Part shown: positions 5,955 to 7,647 of the stretch, piece by piece
How the letters are laid out: each line of letters opens with the position of its first letter
Position numbering within the stretch: position 1 is the stretch's first letter
Origin: Candidatus Aenigmatarchaeota archaeon
GTDB lineage: Archaea > Aenigmatarchaeota > Aenigmatarchaeia > PWEA01 > JACRMZ01
Assembly: GCA_016219455.1 (NCBI GenBank)
Contig: JACRMZ010000102.1
Location: 1-7,647, forward strand
Length of the DNA stretch: 7,647 bases
Direction: 5' to 3'
Notes under the pieces: generated by a model
What the model saw: the letters and a program-made list of their open reading frames with translations, nothing else
Databases searched by the model: none
What the model was told of the DNA's origin: nothing
Made by a program: the position numbers and the translations under genes

Positions 5955-6194
5955 ATGGAAAAGAATGAAAAACTCGGGTATCACAAGGGCGCATTGGAAA
6001 CACTCATGAATGAGCGTTCCGAACTCACGAGGATAGTCAAGATCGTTGACGCGCTGATACAGTACCATGCGTCCAACATGAAGCAGCTTGGTGTCGCTCC
6101 GGAGAAGTTCCTGGAAGAGATGAAGCAGTCAAAGGCAAAGCGCTCCCAGATGGATGATAATGCAGAGGTCCATCCTGACAATTTCGACCTCTAA
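5955..6194 (+). CDS. Small helical protein of unknown function
   Basis: I do not recognise this 79-residue protein with certainty. It is charged and almost certainly helical: residues 4-45 (from NEKLGYHKGALETL through the Gln-Tyr-His stretch) show leucine/isoleucine spacing typical of a coiled coil or helical hairpin, then LGVAPEKFLEEMKQ (45-58) forms a second amphipathic helix. The tail is acidic and probably flexible, ending in NFDL. There is no signal peptide, membrane segment or cysteine. The frame is supported by a TATA box 27 bases before the ATG, by normal codon usage matching its neighbours, and by a TAA stop before an intergenic region. A scaffold or helical-bundle binding protein is possible, but that is a guess. 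Confidence 0.72.
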   Translation: MEKNEKLGYHKGALETLMNERSELTRIVKIVDALIQYHASNMKQLGVAPEKFLEEMKQSKAKRSQMDDNAEVHPDNFDL

Positions 6195-6213
6195 CTGCCT
6201 TTCCATAAGTTGC

Positions 6214-6219
6214 TTTAAG
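6214..6219 (+). promoter_or_regulatory. Weak TATA-like box before the PIN gene
   Basis: TTTAAG in the 80-base gap before the PIN gene would start transcription near 6242, giving a leader of about 33 bases that includes the Shine-Dalgarno motif. The match is short, so support is limited. Confidence 0.3.
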
Positions 6220-6265
6220 CCCATTAGTGAAAAGTGCCGGCTAAAAGGAACCAACGGCATAGAAG

Positions 6266-6271
6266 AGTGAT
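6266..6271 (+). promoter_or_regulatory. Shine-Dalgarno motif of the PIN gene
   Basis: AGTGAT resembles the archaeal GGTGAT consensus complementary to the 16S rRNA 3' end. It ends three bases before the ATG at 6275, a short but usable spacing. It marks this as a leadered gene, unlike most genes in the window. Confidence 0.45.
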
Positions 6272-6274
6272 TTT

Positions 6275-6628
6275 ATGAAAGTCCTGCTAGACACAAACTT
6301 TTTGCTTGCCATAGAGCAGCGCCATCTCAATTTCGATGCGCTTATGGACCACGAGCTTTTGGTTTTGGAAAGCGTCTTTTTCGAAGTCGTTAAAATATCA
6401 GAATCAAACAGGAAGGCCGCTTCTGCGGCAAAAGTGGCGCTTAAGATGCTTGAGAAGTTCGGCATAAAAACCGTCCCGTCAAAAGGGGCGGCTGACAGGG
6501 CCCTTTTGGATTACGCATCAAAGCAAGGCTGCGCAATAGCCACGCTTGACAGGGATTTGAGGAAAACCGCCAGAAAGAAAGGGATACCGACTATTGCCGT
6601 CGTAAAGGGCCAAATTAGGCAAACGTAA
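6275..6628 (+). CDS. PIN-domain nuclease, Fcf1/Utp24-like
   Basis: A 117-residue single PIN domain, a Mg2+/Mn2+-dependent RNase fold. It starts with the strand and acidic residue of the family, MKVLLDTNFLL (D6). Further acidic positions are E37 (FFEVVK), D74 in GAADRALLDYA, and D92/D94 in ATLDRDLRK. The C-terminal KKGIPTIAVVKGQ (101-113) is typical of archaeal Fcf1-like PIN proteins, whose eukaryotic relatives cleave pre-rRNA during small-subunit maturation. A VapC toxin is the main alternative, but there is no antitoxin-like gene directly upstream in the overlapping or adjacent position usual for vapBC, and the GI.VI..(R/K)GK ending favours the Fcf1 group. The start is supported by the GTGAT motif just before the ATG. 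The protein is cytoplasmic; its RNA target is inferred only from family. Confidence 0.85.
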   Translation: MKVLLDTNFLLAIEQRHLNFDALMDHELLVLESVFFEVVKISESNRKAASAAKVALKMLEKFGIKTVPSKGAADRALLDYASKQGCAIATLDRDLRKTARKKGIPTIAVVKGQIRQT

Positions 6629-6631
6629 AGG

Positions 6632-6655
6632 TTAAATACCCCGGCGGTTTATAAG
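6632..6655 (+). promoter_or_regulatory. Two tandem TATA-like boxes before the pyrophosphatase gene
   Basis: TTAAATAC (6632-6639) and TTTATAAG (6648-6655) lie in the 54-base gap after the PIN gene. The first would start transcription near 6661, keeping the GAGGTG ribosome site in a leader of about 22 bases. The second would start near 6676, which would cut into or remove that site and leave a leader of only some seven bases. The first begins three bases after the PIN stop codon. Confidence 0.5.
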
Positions 6656-6671
6656 AGTTTTGTATAACCCA

Positions 6672-6677
6672 GAGGTG
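6672..6677 (+). promoter_or_regulatory. Shine-Dalgarno motif of the pyrophosphatase gene
   Basis: GAGGTG matches the core of the archaeal ribosome-binding consensus and lies five bases before the ATG at 6683. It is the clearest such motif in the window and fixes the start codon. Confidence 0.65.
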
Positions 6678-6682
6678 TTTAG

Positions 6683-7647
6683 ATGCTTGAGGCTTTGATT
6701 GCGGCGTTTGTTTCGTTGTTGGTTGCATGGTTCCTTAGCGACAAGGTCAAGAAGGAGGAGCCCGGCTCGCACAAGATGGAAGAAATAGCAAAAGCCATAA
6801 AAGAAGGCGCAGTAGCTTACCTTGCAAGGCAGAACAGAACCATAGCCATTTTCGCCATTGTCATTGCAGGCATCCTTTACGCTTCGCTTGGCTGGAAGAT
6901 AGCAGTCTCTTTTGTTGTGGGGGCGTTTTTCTCCGCACTCTCAGGATACATCGGGATGATGGTCTCTGTGAGTGCAAATGTCAAGACTGCTCAGGCAGCG
7001 AAGAAAGGACTGGACAACGCGCTTTCTGTTGCCATAAAGGGGGGAGCTGTCACTGGACTTGCAGTTGTCGGCTTGGCACTGGGCGGAGTAGCGCTATTTT
7101 ATATCCTGTTCAAAGCGCCATCAGACATGCTGGGATTCGCTTTTGGCGCGTCACTAGTCTCGCTATTTGCAAGAGTTGGGGGCGGGATATTCACGAAGGC
7201 TGCCGATGTTGGCGCGGATTTGGTTGGCAAAATTGAAGCTGGAATACCTGAGGACGACCCGCGCAATCCCGCTGTAATCGCCGATAACGTCGGCGACAAT
7301 GTCGGGGACTGCGCAGGGATGGGGGCAGACCTTTTCGAGACCTATGCAGTTTCGCTAATCGGGGCGATGCTTCTGGGCCAGATATTCTATGCTTCCAATC
7401 CAGGGTACATAACATACCCGTTGATGCTTGGCGCTGTAGCGGTATTTGCTAGCATAATAGGCATACCGTTCATAAGGGTCGGCAAGAAGGGCAGCATAAT
7501 GGCCGCCCTTTACAAGGGCCTTCTTGTCACAGGGATAGTTGCCGCTGTTCTGTTTTATTACCTGACGCAGTACACTATCGGGAACATGAGCGTTTTCTAT
7601 TCAGCGATGGTAGGCTTGGCGATAACAGCGGTGCTTTTCGCATCAAC
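6683..7647 (+). CDS. hppA: Membrane-bound ion-pumping pyrophosphatase, N-terminal part (runs off the right edge)
   Basis: The frame from the ATG at 6683 stays open for 321 codons to the edge; full-length family members have about 670-720 residues. The enzyme couples cytoplasmic hydrolysis of pyrophosphate to pumping of H+ or Na+ out of the cell. Visible are the N-terminal helix (3-18), the cytoplasmic helix MEEIAKAIKEGAVAYLARQ (32-50), several more membrane helices, and the substrate-site signatures DVGADLVGKIE (175-185) and DDPRNPAVIADNVGDNVGD (191-209). The following CAGMGADLFETYAVS places the semi-conserved glutamate at E219, as in prokaryotic Na+-pumping and K+-independent H+-pumping forms, and the wording is closest to K+-independent H+ pumps. 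The deciding Ala/Lys position for K+ dependence lies beyond the window. It has its own promoter boxes and the best ribosome-binding site of the window. Confidence 0.97.
   Translation, partial: MLEALIAAFVSLLVAWFLSDKVKKEEPGSHKMEEIAKAIKEGAVAYLARQNRTIAIFAIVIAGILYASLGWKIAVSFVVGAFFSALSGYIGMMVSVSANVKTAQAAKKGLDNALSVAIKGGAVTGLAVVGLALGGVALFYILFKAPSDMLGFAFGASLVSLFARVGGGIFTKAADVGADLVGKIEAGIPEDDPRNPAVIADNVGDNVGDCAGMGADLFETYAVSLIGAMLLGQIFYASNPGYITYPLMLGAVAVFASIIGIPFIRVGKKGSIMAALYKGLLVTGIVAAVLFYYLTQYTIGNMSVFYSAMVGLAITAVLFAS

Noticed and set aside
6195..6628. A VapBC toxin-antitoxin pair made of the 79-residue protein and the PIN protein
   Set aside because: The genes are 80 bases apart with separate promoter signals, the small protein shows no AbrB or ribbon-helix-helix DNA-binding motif, and the PIN sequence is closer to the Fcf1-like group.
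1..7647. CRISPR array, insertion sequence or prophage
   Set aside because: No regularly spaced direct repeats, transposase or integrase motifs, or terminal inverted repeats were seen on either strand.

Overview
The window looks archaeal. It carries an STT3/AglB-type oligosaccharyltransferase with the archaeal WWDPG and SVAE motifs, an Fcf1-like PIN protein and a membrane pyrophosphatase. AT-rich TATA-like boxes sit about 25-29 bases before most start codons, usually without a Shine-Dalgarno motif, which fits leaderless archaeal transcripts. Genes are packed tightly. The lineage cannot be fixed from the sequence alone; a small-genome (DPANN-like) archaeon is possible, but this is only an inference.

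Layout. 1-1487 (minus strand): a family 4 glycosyltransferase followed by a family 2 glycosyltransferase that runs off the left edge. 1488-1538: a 51-base divergent promoter region with one AT core flanked by an inverted repeat. 1539-4844 (plus): a SAM-dependent methyltransferase, then the 861-residue oligosaccharyltransferase. 4883-5293: a small VOC-fold (glyoxalase/FosA-like) protein. 5364-5783: a nucleoside 2-deoxyribosyltransferase-like protein behind a strong TATA box. 5784-5954: a gene-free stretch with its own TATA box and a foldable segment that may be a small RNA. 5955-6194: a 79-residue helical protein of unknown function. 6275-6628: the PIN protein. 6683 to the right edge: the N-terminal 321 residues of a membrane-bound pyrophosphatase.

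How the genes fit together. The left half reads as a protein N-glycosylation locus. The two glycosyltransferases would build a lipid-linked glycan on the cytoplasmic face, the methyltransferase could modify a sugar, and AglB would transfer the finished glycan to Asn in N-X-S/T sequons outside the cell. The divergent promoter could co-express both arms. The right half is mixed housekeeping: nucleotide metabolism, possible rRNA processing, and ion pumping driven by pyrophosphate. I see no CRISPR array, tRNA, rRNA, insertion sequence or clear prophage gene. The most unexplained items are the 5784-5920 RNA candidate, the symmetric divergent promoter, the extracytoplasmic cysteine cluster of AglB, and the 79-residue protein.
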